Assembly (NCBI RefSeq): GCF_001663375.1
Contig: NZ_LCTF01000021.1
Coordinates: 1 to 44,829 of the forward strand
DNA: 44,829 nucleotides
Direction: 5' to 3'
From: Caldivirga sp. MU80
GTDB taxonomy: Archaea > Thermoproteota > Thermoprotei > Thermoproteales > Thermocladiaceae
In this document: piece after piece, positions 8,423-17,053 of the stretch
How the letters are laid out: every line of letters begins with the position of its first letter
Numbering within the stretch: the first letter of the stretch is position 1
Notes under the pieces: model-generated
What the model was told of the DNA's origin: nothing
The model's input: the letters and a program-made list of their open reading frames with translations, nothing else
Databases searched by the model: none
Position numbers and translations under genes: made by a program

Positions 8423-9181
8423 TTACTTAACGCTCCTCCACCTTGACTTACGAAATGCGATCATCGTAAACACCAGCGCCTCGGCCAGTAGAATTAGTAC
8501 ACCTAGTCTAATTAATGTAGATGGGTAATTAACCTTCAGCATTAGGTACTGTAGTACTGTGGATGCTATGCTGACTGGTGATACTAGGGCTATGTATGGT
8601 GTGGGTAGTAGGTAAGCTGGGTAGAATACCGGAGGTAAGGTACCCAGCAGGAAGCCCAGTATCCCAGACAGGGACCAGCCATACCTGACATCATTCAGAA
8701 GTGTTGATAGTGTGAAGCCAAGCATGCTTGCGGCAATCCACTCAAGGGCTAGTACCGATATAGCGAGTAGGTAAATTGATGCGGGTTCACGTAGCATAGC
8801 CTGTATAAGCAGTATGAACACTGCTAAACCCGGCAGGGCATACGTCAGTTCGGATAGGGCCAGGCCGAGCGTGTATGATACTGGGTTAAGCCTGGTGTTC
8901 AGCAGCATTGACTGGAACTTCAATTCAAGCCTCAGGTAAGTTGCATCGCCAATTATCGTGAAGCCGCCACTTGAGCTAACCGCCATTGCCAAGCCGCCGA
9001 GTAGGCCAAAGTACATGTAATGTAATCCACCGAATACCGTCATAATCACCACTATGGATATTGGGGTTAGGAGGGAGGAGACAAGCCAAAACGGCTCCCT
9101 AACCACAGCCAGCCATCCATATAGCCAGGCAAAGACAACTACCAGCTTAATCTGAGTCCAAATCGCCTGAAGCCTCATCAT
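8423..9181 (-). CDS. ABC-2 type transporter permease
   Basis: About 252 aa with six predicted membrane segments, in the pattern of ABC-2 exporters of the DrrB/NodJ type. It includes the long central region (SMLLNTRLNPVSYTLGLALS) that contacts the ATPase and the conserved LPPVFYPAYLLP loop. The longest frame begins at 9220 and would overlap the ATPase gene by 74 nt. The ATG pair at 9178-9181 (MMRLQAIWTQIK), with a 35-nt overlap, is a more natural start at the beginning of the first cytoplasmic helix. With the ATPase upstream it should form a homodimeric export pump. The substrate (lipid, polysaccharide or drug) is unknown. Confidence 0.85.
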   Translation of the reverse strand: MMRLQAIWTQIKLVVVFAWLYGWLAVVREPFWLVSSLLTPISIVVIMTVFGGLHYMYFGLLGGLAMAVSSSGGFTIIGDATYLRLELKFQSMLLNTRLNPVSYTLGLALSELTYALPGLAVFILLIQAMLREPASIYLLAISVLALEWIAASMLGFTLSTLLNDVRYGWSLSGILGFLLGTLPPVFYPAYLLPTPYIALVSPVSIASTVLQYLMLKVNYPSTLIRLGVLILLAEALVFTMIAFRKSRWRSVK

Positions 9182-10072
9182 TGGACCACCCACCCACAAG
9201 CCTAATAACCACATCCTCAAGGGTCTTCCTCCTCACAAGCGCCTTACCACCCATTTTAGCGTACTCCCTAGCCACCAGCGAGGACTCCTCACTTGAATTA
9301 ACGTAAACGAGGTACCTGTTGTTCAACTTGACGTAACTGTAGCCCTCAAAGACCGGTTTATCCAGGCCATAGGCCTCGACGACGTACTCACCCTCAACCT
9401 TACTGAGAAGTTCATCAACGGTCCCCCTGGTTACCACGGATCCATTATCCATCACCACAACTTCATCGCTTAGGAACTCGGCCTCCTCAATGTAATGCGT
9501 GGTCAGCACCACCGTTGACTCGCTCTTAAGCCTAGCCAACGCATCCCACACACTCCTCCTACTGAAGACGTCGAGGCCAGTCGTTGGTTCGTCTAAGAAT
9601 ATCAACTCGGCACCACTGGCCAGGACCATGGCGACCAGTGCCCTTCGCTTGTACCCACCAGACAAGTTATTCATTACCCTATTCCTAACTTCCCATAATC
9701 CAAGCTCCTCAAGCGCTCTCCTAGCCTCAAACCTGGCGTCACCTATTGAGAACCCCCTGAAGACTAGGTATGAGAAGACGAGTTCGTAGGGCGTCACGAA
9801 GTATATGGGCTTAGCCTCCTGGGGTATTGAAGCTATCCTGTGCCTAACCCTCTCAGGGTTCCTTAGGGCATCCTCACCAAGTATAGTTAACCTACCCCTA
9901 CTTGGCTTAAGCTCAGTGGTCAATATCCTAACCAGGGTGGTCTTACCAGCGCCATTAGGCCCCAATAACGTAACTAACCTACCTCGATCAACATCTAAGT
10001 CCACATCCCTCAATGCCCACTTAACGCCATCGTATGTCTTGCCTAGGCCCTCCGCTTCAACTACTATTCCAT
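9147..10072 (-). CDS. ABC transporter ATP-binding protein (ABC-2 export type), start unresolved
   Basis: The clear part has Walker A LLGPNGAGKTTLVRIL, a Q-loop (ASIPQEAKPIY), signature NLSGGYKRRALVAMVLASG, Walker B ELIFLDEPTTGLDVFSRR, and the switch His in VVLTTHYIEEAE. The C-terminal extension after residue 210 is typical of ABC-2 partners. The first standard start in this frame is a TTG at 10013, but conserved N-terminal sequence continues upstream in frame (IVVEAEGLGKTYDG, including the A-loop Tyr) with no ATG, GTG or TTG back to the stop at 10124-10122. An ATG at 10072 is one base out of frame. The coordinates extend to that ATG on the assumption of a one-base discrepancy or a shift. It is probably co-transcribed with the permease, which it overlaps. 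Confidence 0.85.
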
Positions 10073-10200
10073 TAGAATCAACAAAAACAATTAAGCCAGC
10101 GTTAATAAGGGTTTCGCGGCATTATAGCGTTAAAGAGTGTTCACGGCTATGTGAAGTGCCTTGAGAAACCCTTAATACCCTCTTAGGCCTCTTCTAGACC

Positions 10201-10974
10201 ATGAAAGCCTACGTAATCACGGTTGGTAACGAGATACTTAAGGGTAGGACGATTAACACCAACGCCGCCCACATTGGTAGGGTGTTGACCTACGCTGGCT
10301 ACGACGTTATTAGGATGGTTGTTGTTCCCGATGATATAGATGAGATTGTGTGGGCCTTCAGGGATGGCATAAGCAGAGCTGACCTTGTGGTATCCACAGG
10401 CGGCCTCGGCCCAACCTTTGATGATAAGACCGTTGAGGGGTTGGCTAAGGCCCTTAATCTTGAGCTTGAACTTAACCAGGAGGCGTACAGCATGGTTAAG
10501 GGTAAGTATGATAGGCTTGGCGTTGAGTTAACTAGAGAGAGGGTTAAAATGGCCTACATGCCCAGAGGCGCAAGGCCATTACCAAACCCCGTGGGTACAG
10601 CGCCGGGGGTTTACCTTGAATACAGTGGTAAGAGGATTATAGCCCTCCCAGGTGTCCCAGCTGAAATGGAGGCCATCCTAGACGAGGTGCTCCCGCAGAT
10701 AAGGGTGCCAGGTAGGTACTACTACGAGGAGTCGGTGACCATAAGGGGCATCATGGAGAGCACGTTTGCGCCCATAGTCAGCGAATTAATGAGGGCTAAT
10801 GCTGGTTCAGTCTACATTAAGAGCCACCCAAGGGGCATAGAAATAAGTAAACCAACCCTTGAGATCGAGGTTTCTGCATCAGGCAGTAGTGAGGATGAGG
10901 TTAAGGCTAGGGTTAAGGAGGTTATTAGGAGGATTATGGAGGAGGCTAGGAGGATTAACAATGAATGCTGCTAA
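10201..10974 (+). CDS. CinA N-terminal-type protein (MoaB/Mog-like molybdopterin-binding fold)
   Basis: 257 aa. It opens with VITVGNEILKGRTINTNAAH, has the VSTGGLGPTFDDKTVEGLA loop near residue 68, NPVGTAPGVYLE near residue 133 and ALPGVPAEMEAILDE near residue 155. These are the standard blocks of the COG1058/CinA N-terminal domain. In bacteria this domain carries ADP-ribose/nucleotide pyrophosphatase activity in pyridine-nucleotide repair; the C-terminal deamidase domain is absent here, as in most archaea. A TATA-like CTTAATACC lies 26 nt before the ATG. The 3' end overlaps the convergent NRAMP stop codon by three bases (the shared CTAA at 10971-10974). Confidence 0.9.
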   Translation: MKAYVITVGNEILKGRTINTNAAHIGRVLTYAGYDVIRMVVVPDDIDEIVWAFRDGISRADLVVSTGGLGPTFDDKTVEGLAKALNLELELNQEAYSMVKGKYDRLGVELTRERVKMAYMPRGARPLPNPVGTAPGVYLEYSGKRIIALPGVPAEMEAILDEVLPQIRVPGRYYYEESVTIRGIMESTFAPIVSELMRANAGSVYIKSHPRGIEISKPTLEIEVSASGSSEDEVKARVKEVIRRIMEEARRINNECC

Positions 10975-12224
10975 AGGGCGCCAATAATGGCGTATGCCCC
11001 AAGGCCCAGTATTAGGGCCGTTAAAATGTAAAGCACAACGGCCCTCAACCCACCTATCGCATACCTACCCACAACATCCCTACGTCTCGTTAAGTCTATA
11101 AGCAGCACCAGCGGCATGGCTAAGGCTATGGAGTTGAACACCATTACGTCGAGTATTACCTGGGCTAGGTTTGGGGTTACGAGCACTGTTAGGGCTGCTG
11201 GAATAACCTCAACTGCGAAGAAAGCGTAAAATAACTTAGCATCCCTAAGCCTATACCTAAAGCCGGCCTTTGAACCCAGGTACTCGCTCAACCCATAGGA
11301 GAACCCCATGCTTATCACGAATATTGCCAATAGGGCTGCGGCTACCATACCCACTGAGGCTACGTATAGCCAGGCAGCTCCCATAATCATTTTTATTGAC
11401 ATTAATGCCGATTGAAAGCCGTACAAGTCACCGTTATTGATCCTGAGTGCAAAGCCCACCACGACCCCTGCAACCATTAAAGCTTCACTAACCACAGAGC
11501 CAACGGCGGTTTCAAATCTCTCATGGGTGTAGTGCTGTGGTTTCAAGCCCTTGTCCACTATGGCTGAGCCCTGGTAGTAAAGCATCCACGGCATTATTAC
11601 GGCACCTACGTTGGCTGATAGAAGTAGTACATAGTCCTCATCACCATACAACCTGGGGTTAATAATCCGGGTTAGCGATTGATATAGAGCATGGGGATTA
11701 ATACCTATTATGATGAATGCAGCCAGGTAAACCAGTATGAAGGCTGATGTGGCCAGAAGGATATTCTCAACCCTCTTATATGACCCACCAAGCATTATGA
11801 CTACTGTGTGGAAGACTAGGACGGCTAATATTGATACGGCAACTGGTATGCCGAATAACCTGCCCACTGCTGCTATTGATGCGTATTCACCAATGTACGC
11901 AGCCCCATCTATTGCCATCATCAGCACCAGTGATGCTAACGCAATCCACTTACCGTAAACATCCTTAATAACCTCACCTAACCCCTTACCACTACCGATG
12001 GCTAACCTTATTGTTAATTCTTGGACTAGGTAAAGCGGTATGGTTAGTAGAATTAGCCATGGTACCATTAGGTAGCCTAGGGAGTAACCACTCTGCATTG
12101 CCGTTAATATGCTTGGTGCATCAACATCAGCCAGCATAACAAGCCAGCCTGGCCCAAGAATACTCCAAATTAATCTCCTAGATTTATCAATTATTGCAGC
12201 TATTTTATTAGATGTGGCTAACAT
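10971..12224 (-). CDS. NRAMP-family divalent metal transporter with variant TM1/TM6 motifs
   Basis: 417 aa and about eleven membrane segments. The order of elements is that of NRAMP: GPGWLVMLADVDAPSILTA in helix 1, a long first loop, and GAVIMPWMLYYQGSAIVDKG in helix 6. Typical Mn/Fe NRAMPs have Asp-Pro-Gly-Asn in helix 1 and Met-Pro-His in helix 6. Here these read Asp-Ala-Pro-Ser and Met-Pro-Trp. The metal-contacting Asp and the Met are kept, while the Asn and His positions differ, as in an alternative clade of COG1914. Ion preference may therefore differ from Mn2+. The promoter region carries inverted and direct ATTTAG repeats between the TATA box and the start, suggesting metal-responsive control. 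Confidence 0.88.
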   Translation of the reverse strand: MLATSNKIAAIIDKSRRLIWSILGPGWLVMLADVDAPSILTAMQSGYSLGYLMVPWLILLTIPLYLVQELTIRLAIGSGKGLGEVIKDVYGKWIALASLVLMMAIDGAAYIGEYASIAAVGRLFGIPVAVSILAVLVFHTVVIMLGGSYKRVENILLATSAFILVYLAAFIIIGINPHALYQSLTRIINPRLYGDEDYVLLLSANVGAVIMPWMLYYQGSAIVDKGLKPQHYTHERFETAVGSVVSEALMVAGVVVGFALRINNGDLYGFQSALMSIKMIMGAAWLYVASVGMVAAALLAIFVISMGFSYGLSEYLGSKAGFRYRLRDAKLFYAFFAVEVIPAALTVLVTPNLAQVILDVMVFNSIALAMPLVLLIDLTRRRDVVGRYAIGGLRAVVLYILTALILGLGAYAIIGAL

Positions 12225-12225
12225 A

Positions 12226-12257
12226 ATTTAGACTGAGGATTTAGTCCTAAATAAACC
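12226..12257 (-). promoter_or_regulatory. NRAMP promoter with candidate operator
   Basis: On the minus strand the TATA-like box GGTTTATTTAGG occupies 12246-12257, about 28 nt before the ATG at 12224. In plus-strand notation ATTTAG occurs at 12226-12231 and 12239-12244, and its inverse CTAAAT at 12247-12252; GGA-TTTAG-TCC spans 12237-12247. The cluster overlaps the transcript start, a position suited to a repressor such as a DtxR/MntR-family protein. The regulator identity is inference only. Confidence 0.35.
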
Positions 12258-12301
12258 TAACCCCATAAAACCAGGATCGGTGAATCAACGTGCGAGGTAA
12301 C

Positions 12302-12952
12302 TTACCTAATCGGGGTGTAGATTGATAAGTCCATGCTTGGGCAGTTTAAGGCACAGTCCACTGGGTCTGAACACTCGCAGTTAACCTTACCACCACGGCA
12401 AAACACAGCATTAACAGCAATAAACCTTGATACAAGCTCAACGTTACTGAATATCACGTTCCTCACGTTGTCCATGGGTATGTTGTATATTAAGTATTCG
12501 TCTAGGTTGCCGTGCTCGGGTATGTATAGATTTATCGACTTAATGCCCCTTAAAACCACGTGAACCGTCGACGAGGCTTCATCCCTGGTGGGCTCCAGGT
12601 AGAGGTCACCGTTAATGTAGTCGTGTGCAATTAAATATGTGCTGGGTCTAACTACATACGACACATTGGCGGGTCTCAGGGAGTTGCTTAAAGCCTTAAG
12701 GAGACTTGGTGACTGATCCATGGACTTGATTAGGACCCATTCAGCATTATGAATAACATTATTTATTAACCTCCACTGATTCACTATGAACCTACCACTG
12801 GCCCTTAGCATTATTCTCCCACCCTTAATTACAGGGTAAGCCTCCTCTAACTCGGAGTCCTCTACTTCATAGATTAAGTTATGGCTAAATAGGCTACCGA
12901 GCGCCTTCCTCCAATTTAATGCAACGTATACATTACCCCTTATGCACGTCAT
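12302..12952 (-). CDS. Unknown protein co-transcribed with TBP, Cys-rich C terminus
   Basis: 216 aa, not recognised. It begins MTCIRGNVYVALNW and is mixed alpha/beta with no membrane segment. The last 30 residues hold a cysteine cluster, CRGGKVNCECSDPVDCALNC, that could bind zinc or an Fe-S cluster. Its ATG (12950-12952) immediately abuts the TBP stop codon (12953-12955) with no gap, so it should be translated from the TBP mRNA; I see no promoter of its own. The link to TBP suggests a role in transcription or in a linked housekeeping process, but the sequence itself does not show what. Confidence 0.75.
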   Translation of the reverse strand: MTCIRGNVYVALNWRKALGSLFSHNLIYEVEDSELEEAYPVIKGGRIMLRASGRFIVNQWRLINNVIHNAEWVLIKSMDQSPSLLKALSNSLRPANVSYVVRPSTYLIAHDYINGDLYLEPTRDEASSTVHVVLRGIKSINLYIPEHGNLDEYLIYNIPMDNVRNVIFSNVELVSRFIAVNAVFCRGGKVNCECSDPVDCALNCPSMDLSIYTPIR

Positions 12953-13537
12953 CTACGCCTCCTCATACTGCTGCTCCTCCTCAACAACATACAGTGCCTC
13001 CACTTCCTTTAACTTGTCGTATAATTTATGCACAGCCACCGACACATCAGCCTCTTTCTTAGCCCCAGTGCACACTATCTTGCCTGAACTGAACACGAGG
13101 ATAACCACCTTAGGGTCACTCATCCTGTATATTAAGCCTGGGAACTGCTCAGGCTCGTACATGGAGTTCTCCAGCAGTAACGCCGCCTTCTCAATATTTA
13201 CATCGGCGTGTAGGTTACCTGAGGCAACTATATTTTGGACCTGTATCTCAGGGTCATTCTGAATCTGGGCCCCACGCTGGTTAAGGGTCTTAACGAGGTA
13301 TTTAACCGCCCTCTTCAACTCCTCCTCGCTCTTAGCACCCGTACAAACCATCTTACCAGTCCTAAATATTAATGCTGAAATCTTAGGTCTCTGGAACCTT
13401 AATATTAAACCTGGGAATTGATCAGGGTTATACTCGGCAGCGGGTAAAACTTCGGCAAGCTTCTCAAGGTCTAGGTCAACCCCTAGGTTTACGGTCGCCA
13501 CTATGTTCTCTATCCTGTACACTGGCTCCTTCGGCAT
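12953..13537 (-). CDS. tbp: TATA-box-binding protein
   Basis: 194 aa from the ATG at 13537. Two imperfect direct repeats of about 90 residues give the saddle: first YRIENIVATVNLGVDLDLEK, FPGLILRFQRPK and GKMVCTGAKSEEE; second VQNIVASGNLHADVNIEK, FPGLIYRMSDPK and GKIVCTGAKKEAD. An acidic tail (VVEEEQQYEE) follows, as in other archaeal TBPs. It binds the TATA element and recruits TFB and RNA polymerase. A longer frame opens at 13594, but it would add 19 residues read through its own promoter (GTTTAAAAAAC at 13553-13563), so the ATG at 13537 (MPKEPVYRIENI) is chosen. Confidence 0.95.
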   Translation of the reverse strand: MPKEPVYRIENIVATVNLGVDLDLEKLAEVLPAAEYNPDQFPGLILRFQRPKISALIFRTGKMVCTGAKSEEELKRAVKYLVKTLNQRGAQIQNDPEIQVQNIVASGNLHADVNIEKAALLLENSMYEPEQFPGLIYRMSDPKVVILVFSSGKIVCTGAKKEADVSVAVHKLYDKLKEVEALYVVEEEQQYEEA

Positions 13538-13552
13538 TTTAATCTTATAAAT

Positions 13553-13563
13553 GTTTTTTAAAC
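13553..13563 (-). promoter_or_regulatory. TATA-like box of tbp
   Basis: On the minus strand this reads GTTTAAAAAAC, centred about 21 nt before the ATG at 13537, with GGTTTTTAAGAG just upstream as an alternative. TBP may bind its own promoter, a common autoregulatory arrangement; that is inference. Confidence 0.45.
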
Positions 13564-13630
13564 CTCTTAAAAACCTTTCCCCCAAAACAACCATACCCCT
13601 GGCGCGCTGTGTATCAACTGCCCTGTCCTA

Positions 13631-13734
13631 GAGGGGTGGGTTTTTCGCTTTTGCCCCTCCTCGCCTCCATGCTGGGTGTGTGGCTCCACGGGCACACCGG
13701 TGACCCCCCACCCCTAAGGGTGGGGAGAGGTCAT
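13631..13734. repeat. GC-rich triple-hairpin element (possible third, degenerate copy of the 220-bp repeat)
   Basis: Three successive stems: GAGGGG/CCCCTC at 13631-13636 and 13654-13659; GGTGTG/CACACC at 13675-13680 and 13693-13698; CCCCACCC/GGGTGGGG at 13706-13713 and 13718-13725. It then ends GAGAGGTCAT at 13734. The last hairpin plus (G)AGGGGTCAT also ends the repeats at 36858-37080 and 39940-40155, and the GGTGGGTTTTTCG at 13635-13647 equals the reverse complement of their tails. The element is far richer in GC than its surroundings. The flippase stop codon lies in the loop of the last hairpin. It may also act as a transcription terminator. Confidence 0.5.
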
Positions 13735-15258
13735 AGCCCTCGAATTAGCGCCTGAAATATACCTAATTAACGTAACTAATAATGACCTCAAGTTGCTGGA
13801 GCAGATCAAAGCCACTGCTAGGTACGTTACTGATGTTAACACTGCCCCGGCGGTAACTCTAATTAACTCGGCAATAGCTCCTCTGACGGGTGGGTATGCT
13901 GATAACATTAGTGCGGATTCAACGTAGGTTAACACGGATGCAGCTATGGCCGGCGCCGCCACGTCAGTAATAATTAACCTGGCCCTAATGTTTAATGGGT
14001 GCCTAGTCCTCAAGCGCGTAAACCTGTATATTAGGCTGACCACTGTGGATAATATTGAGGCTAGTAATACACCAGTGATTACTGGGGATGGTAACTTGAT
14101 GGCGCTGGATAACTCTATCAGTGGGTATATTGACGCCACATACACTACCGTTAGTATGAACTCGGCGAAGTGGGCATGGAAGACCAGGCTACCCACGTAC
14201 GTCCTAAACGTCACCTCACCGTTGAAGTCAACCCTATCCACACCCTGCATAACCCATGAATAATACTGGTTAATAATTGAGATCAGCGTTGACACCGCCA
14301 GTAGGATCACTGGTACCCTCAGGTACTGTATAAATGAGTAATCCTGTGGCCTAAGGAAGTAGACGATGTACGGTTCGTAGAGTATTATGAATAGGGAGAG
14401 CATTATGGTTACGTTCGTTAGAATCAGGAAGTCTACGTAAAACCTCCTCTCAAGTTCCTTACCGCTTAACAATTCACCATAGGTTACGTTGATAATACCT
14501 GAGGCTAAACCCAACGCCTTACCTTGAACTGTTAGAACCTGCCACATGGCGTTATCAAATACTCCACCAACGTAACCTATTATTATGGAGTCCATACTCC
14601 TTAGGTTACCCGCACCATACCCAATCAACGGCACCCATGAAGCCGCCAAGGTCTCCCTAAGGTACTTACCCAGCGTGCCTATGTTGCTTAGTTTACCTAT
14701 GATGAACGTGAGGCCGTAGGCGGCTGCAGAGAGGGTTATAGCCACTGATGAGACTAGGACTGAGAACAAGCTCCACCCACTGTACATTATGTAAACTATG
14801 GATACTAACTTAACAACCGCTGTCACAAGACCCATCCACTGAAGCCTAACCCTATCAATAACCGTGAGGATGCTGCTTACGTAACCCTGCAGGTAACTGG
14901 CGAAGGTTGAGGCCACTGTTAGGTAAGCCACCTCAAGGTAAATTTGCCTAAACCTCCACGAAACCCCAGTAACGTAGAGTAACGCTATAAGGGACCCCAA
15001 TAGGCCTGATAATAGGTATAGAGTTAGCATGTGGATGCTTGGCTTACCATCCCTAGCAGTAACCCTGGAGGCCATGAAGGACACTATGGTTTGTATTATC
15101 AAGCCCGTTATCACGGCGCCATTGACTATATTAAGGACCCCCAGCGAGGAGGTCTCAAGCTTCCTGGTTACGAGTAGGGAGAATGTTAAATTGGCCAGTA
15201 GCGACACCGCCGTTGTCAATAATGCAAGTACCCTAACCTTAACACCCTCCCTGCTCAT
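13714..15258 (-). CDS. MOP-superfamily flippase (RfbX/polysaccharide transporter type)
   Basis: 514 aa and about fourteen membrane helices. The chain starts REGVKVRVLALLTTAVSLLA, and the first helix is followed by LVTRKLETSSLGVLNI, the usual oligosaccharide-flippase opening. NLRSMDSIIIGYVGG near residue 220 corresponds to the seventh-helix region. Members move lipid-linked saccharides across the membrane for glycan or S-layer glycoprotein assembly. The gene stands alone, without glycosyltransferases. The last residues (AMTSPHP and stop) are encoded by the terminal motif of the GC-rich element at 13631-13734, so the original C terminus was probably replaced by that insertion. Confidence 0.85.
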   Translation of the reverse strand: MSREGVKVRVLALLTTAVSLLANLTFSLLVTRKLETSSLGVLNIVNGAVITGLIIQTIVSFMASRVTARDGKPSIHMLTLYLLSGLLGSLIALLYVTGVSWRFRQIYLEVAYLTVASTFASYLQGYVSSILTVIDRVRLQWMGLVTAVVKLVSIVYIMYSGWSLFSVLVSSVAITLSAAAYGLTFIIGKLSNIGTLGKYLRETLAASWVPLIGYGAGNLRSMDSIIIGYVGGVFDNAMWQVLTVQGKALGLASGIINVTYGELLSGKELERRFYVDFLILTNVTIMLSLFIILYEPYIVYFLRPQDYSFIQYLRVPVILLAVSTLISIINQYYSWVMQGVDRVDFNGEVTFRTYVGSLVFHAHFAEFILTVVYVASIYPLIELSSAIKLPSPVITGVLLASILSTVVSLIYRFTRLRTRHPLNIRARLIITDVAAPAIAASVLTYVESALMLSAYPPVRGAIAELIRVTAGAVLTSVTYLAVALICSSNLRSLLVTLIRYISGANSRAMTSPHP

Positions 15259-15461
15259 TCAAGTTCTAATAACCTAACCACCCCTCAGTTAATTAAGTTA
15301 TTTCAGCAGTATGCATTTTGCGTGATCTCGATCCCTTAGGCGAAACCCTCTACATGATTAGTGGTTCACTGGTTTAGTTCGGGAGATGCCTCATGTATTC
15401 TTAGTGTCCTCTAAGTAGGACAGTAAAGTATTAATACTCTAGCTCTATACATTAGTGTAAT

Positions 15462-17018
15462 ATGTCTAGCGTTAGCCTTGGTTTCGAGAGGATAATTGAC
15501 GTTAAGGGACAGTATAGGTTGATTGAGAGGTACCCGTTGAATGAACCCTATGCATACGCTAACATAATGGAGAACACGGAGACGGGTTCAATAATGTACT
15601 ACGTCGATGAGATCTCCCTAACACCCAGCGAAAGGAGGATTTACGGTGAATTGCTGAGATTCGTAATGGATGAATTGCCCCCACCTGAAAACATAACGAA
15701 CACAGGCATGGTTAGGCAGTTCTTAGCCAATAAGGTTAGGGAGGTGGTGCGTAGGTACAGGAGGTACCTTAGGTTATCACCCAGCGAGCAGTCCACACTG
15801 GCCTATTACCTTGAGCGTGACCTACTGGGCTTTGGCCCAATTGACCCATTAATGAGGGATGAGAACATTGAGGATATTTCGGCTGATGGCGTTGGGAAAC
15901 CTATCTACGTTTACCACAAGGAGTATGAGAGCATACCCACGAACATCATACCGCTTAGCGATGAGGCTATAGATGACTTGGTCGTTAAAATGATACACAT
16001 GGCAGATAGGCATGTATCCGTGGCAACACCCATCGTGGATGCCCAATTGCCGGATGGGTCAAGGATAGCGGTAACCTATAGGCGTGAAGTTTCGCCAGGT
16101 GGATCAACCTTCACCATAAGGAAGTTTAGGTCGAATCCATTCACCTTCACCGAACTGGTCATCAATGGTATGATCAGCCCTGAGATAGCGGGCTACTTCT
16201 GGACGATGATGGACTACCACAAGTCGTTCATGGTTCTAGGGGTTACTGGTGCGGGGAAGACGACCTTCCTAAACGCCATGGCTACGTTCATCAGGCCGAA
16301 CATGAAGATCATAACCGTTGAGGAGGTTCCGGAGGTTAAGCTACCGCATCAAAACTGGATTAGGCTGGTGCCCAGGTTATCCTTTGGGCCGCAGAAAACA
16401 GCTGAGATAACAATGTTCGACCTGGTTAAGGCGACGCTAAGGATGAGGCCAGATTACCTAATAGTCGGTGAGGTTAGGGGTGAGGAGGCTTATGTCCTCT
16501 TCCAAGCAGTTGCAACAGGCCATGGGGGTATATCTACCATGCATGCCGAGAGCTTTGAGGCAGCTAAGAATAGGCTGCTAAGCCCACCCATGAACATACC
16601 CTTAGCCTACATACCATCAATGAACATCTTCATCATGATTAGGAGGGTTAGGATTATGAAGGATGGCCGTGAGAGGGTTGCGAGGAGGGTCATTGAGGTT
16701 AGTGAACCTGTGCTTAACAATGGTGATGTTGAATTCGTAACCGTGTTTAAATGGAACCCCACAGTGGATAAGCATGAGGCTTACCTGGAGAGAAGCGTCT
16801 TGGTTAAGGATATTGCAGAGGAGAGGGGGGTCAAGCCGAGCGACGTCATTGATGACATTAAGACTAGGGCTGCCATAGTCAGGTGGATGGTTGATAACAA
16901 TATTAGGGAGTTGGATAGGGTAGCTAAGATAGTTGAACTATTCTACAATAAGCCGGACCAGGTACTATCAATGGTTACGGGGCGCCCAACTCAGCAGTTA
17001 ACCGCCCTGGTGCGTTAA
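15462..17018 (+). CDS. Type II/IV secretion system ATPase (archaeal pilus/archaellum GspE-TadA-FlaI family)
   Basis: 518 aa. The N-terminal domain ends with LLGFGPIDPLMRDENIEDIS, the classic N2 start. The ATPase domain has SRIAVTYRREVSPGGSTFTIRK as two blocks, Walker A VLGVTGAGKTTFLNAM near residue 264, an Asp box (ITVEEVPEVKLPHQNW), Walker B RPDYLIVGEVRGEEAY near residue 335 and the His box ATGHGGISTMHAES. It would power assembly of a type IV pilus, an adhesin or an archaellum at the inner membrane face. The partner membrane protein (TadC/FlaJ) and pilins are not next to it; guaA follows. A TATA-like AGTATTAATAC lies at 15427-15437, 30 nt before the ATG. Confidence 0.93.
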   Translation: MSSVSLGFERIIDVKGQYRLIERYPLNEPYAYANIMENTETGSIMYYVDEISLTPSERRIYGELLRFVMDELPPPENITNTGMVRQFLANKVREVVRRYRRYLRLSPSEQSTLAYYLERDLLGFGPIDPLMRDENIEDISADGVGKPIYVYHKEYESIPTNIIPLSDEAIDDLVVKMIHMADRHVSVATPIVDAQLPDGSRIAVTYRREVSPGGSTFTIRKFRSNPFTFTELVINGMISPEIAGYFWTMMDYHKSFMVLGVTGAGKTTFLNAMATFIRPNMKIITVEEVPEVKLPHQNWIRLVPRLSFGPQKTAEITMFDLVKATLRMRPDYLIVGEVRGEEAYVLFQAVATGHGGISTMHAESFEAAKNRLLSPPMNIPLAYIPSMNIFIMIRRVRIMKDGRERVARRVIEVSEPVLNNGDVEFVTVFKWNPTVDKHEAYLERSVLVKDIAEERGVKPSDVIDDIKTRAAIVRWMVDNNIRELDRVAKIVELFYNKPDQVLSMVTGRPTQQLTALVR

Positions 17019-17053
17019 GCTTAAATAATAAATCGTCTAATCATATATGGTAT

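Noticed and set aside
13624-13734. GC-rich element as RNase P RNA or SRP RNA
   Set aside because: The conserved core sequences of those RNAs are not present and the element is too short.
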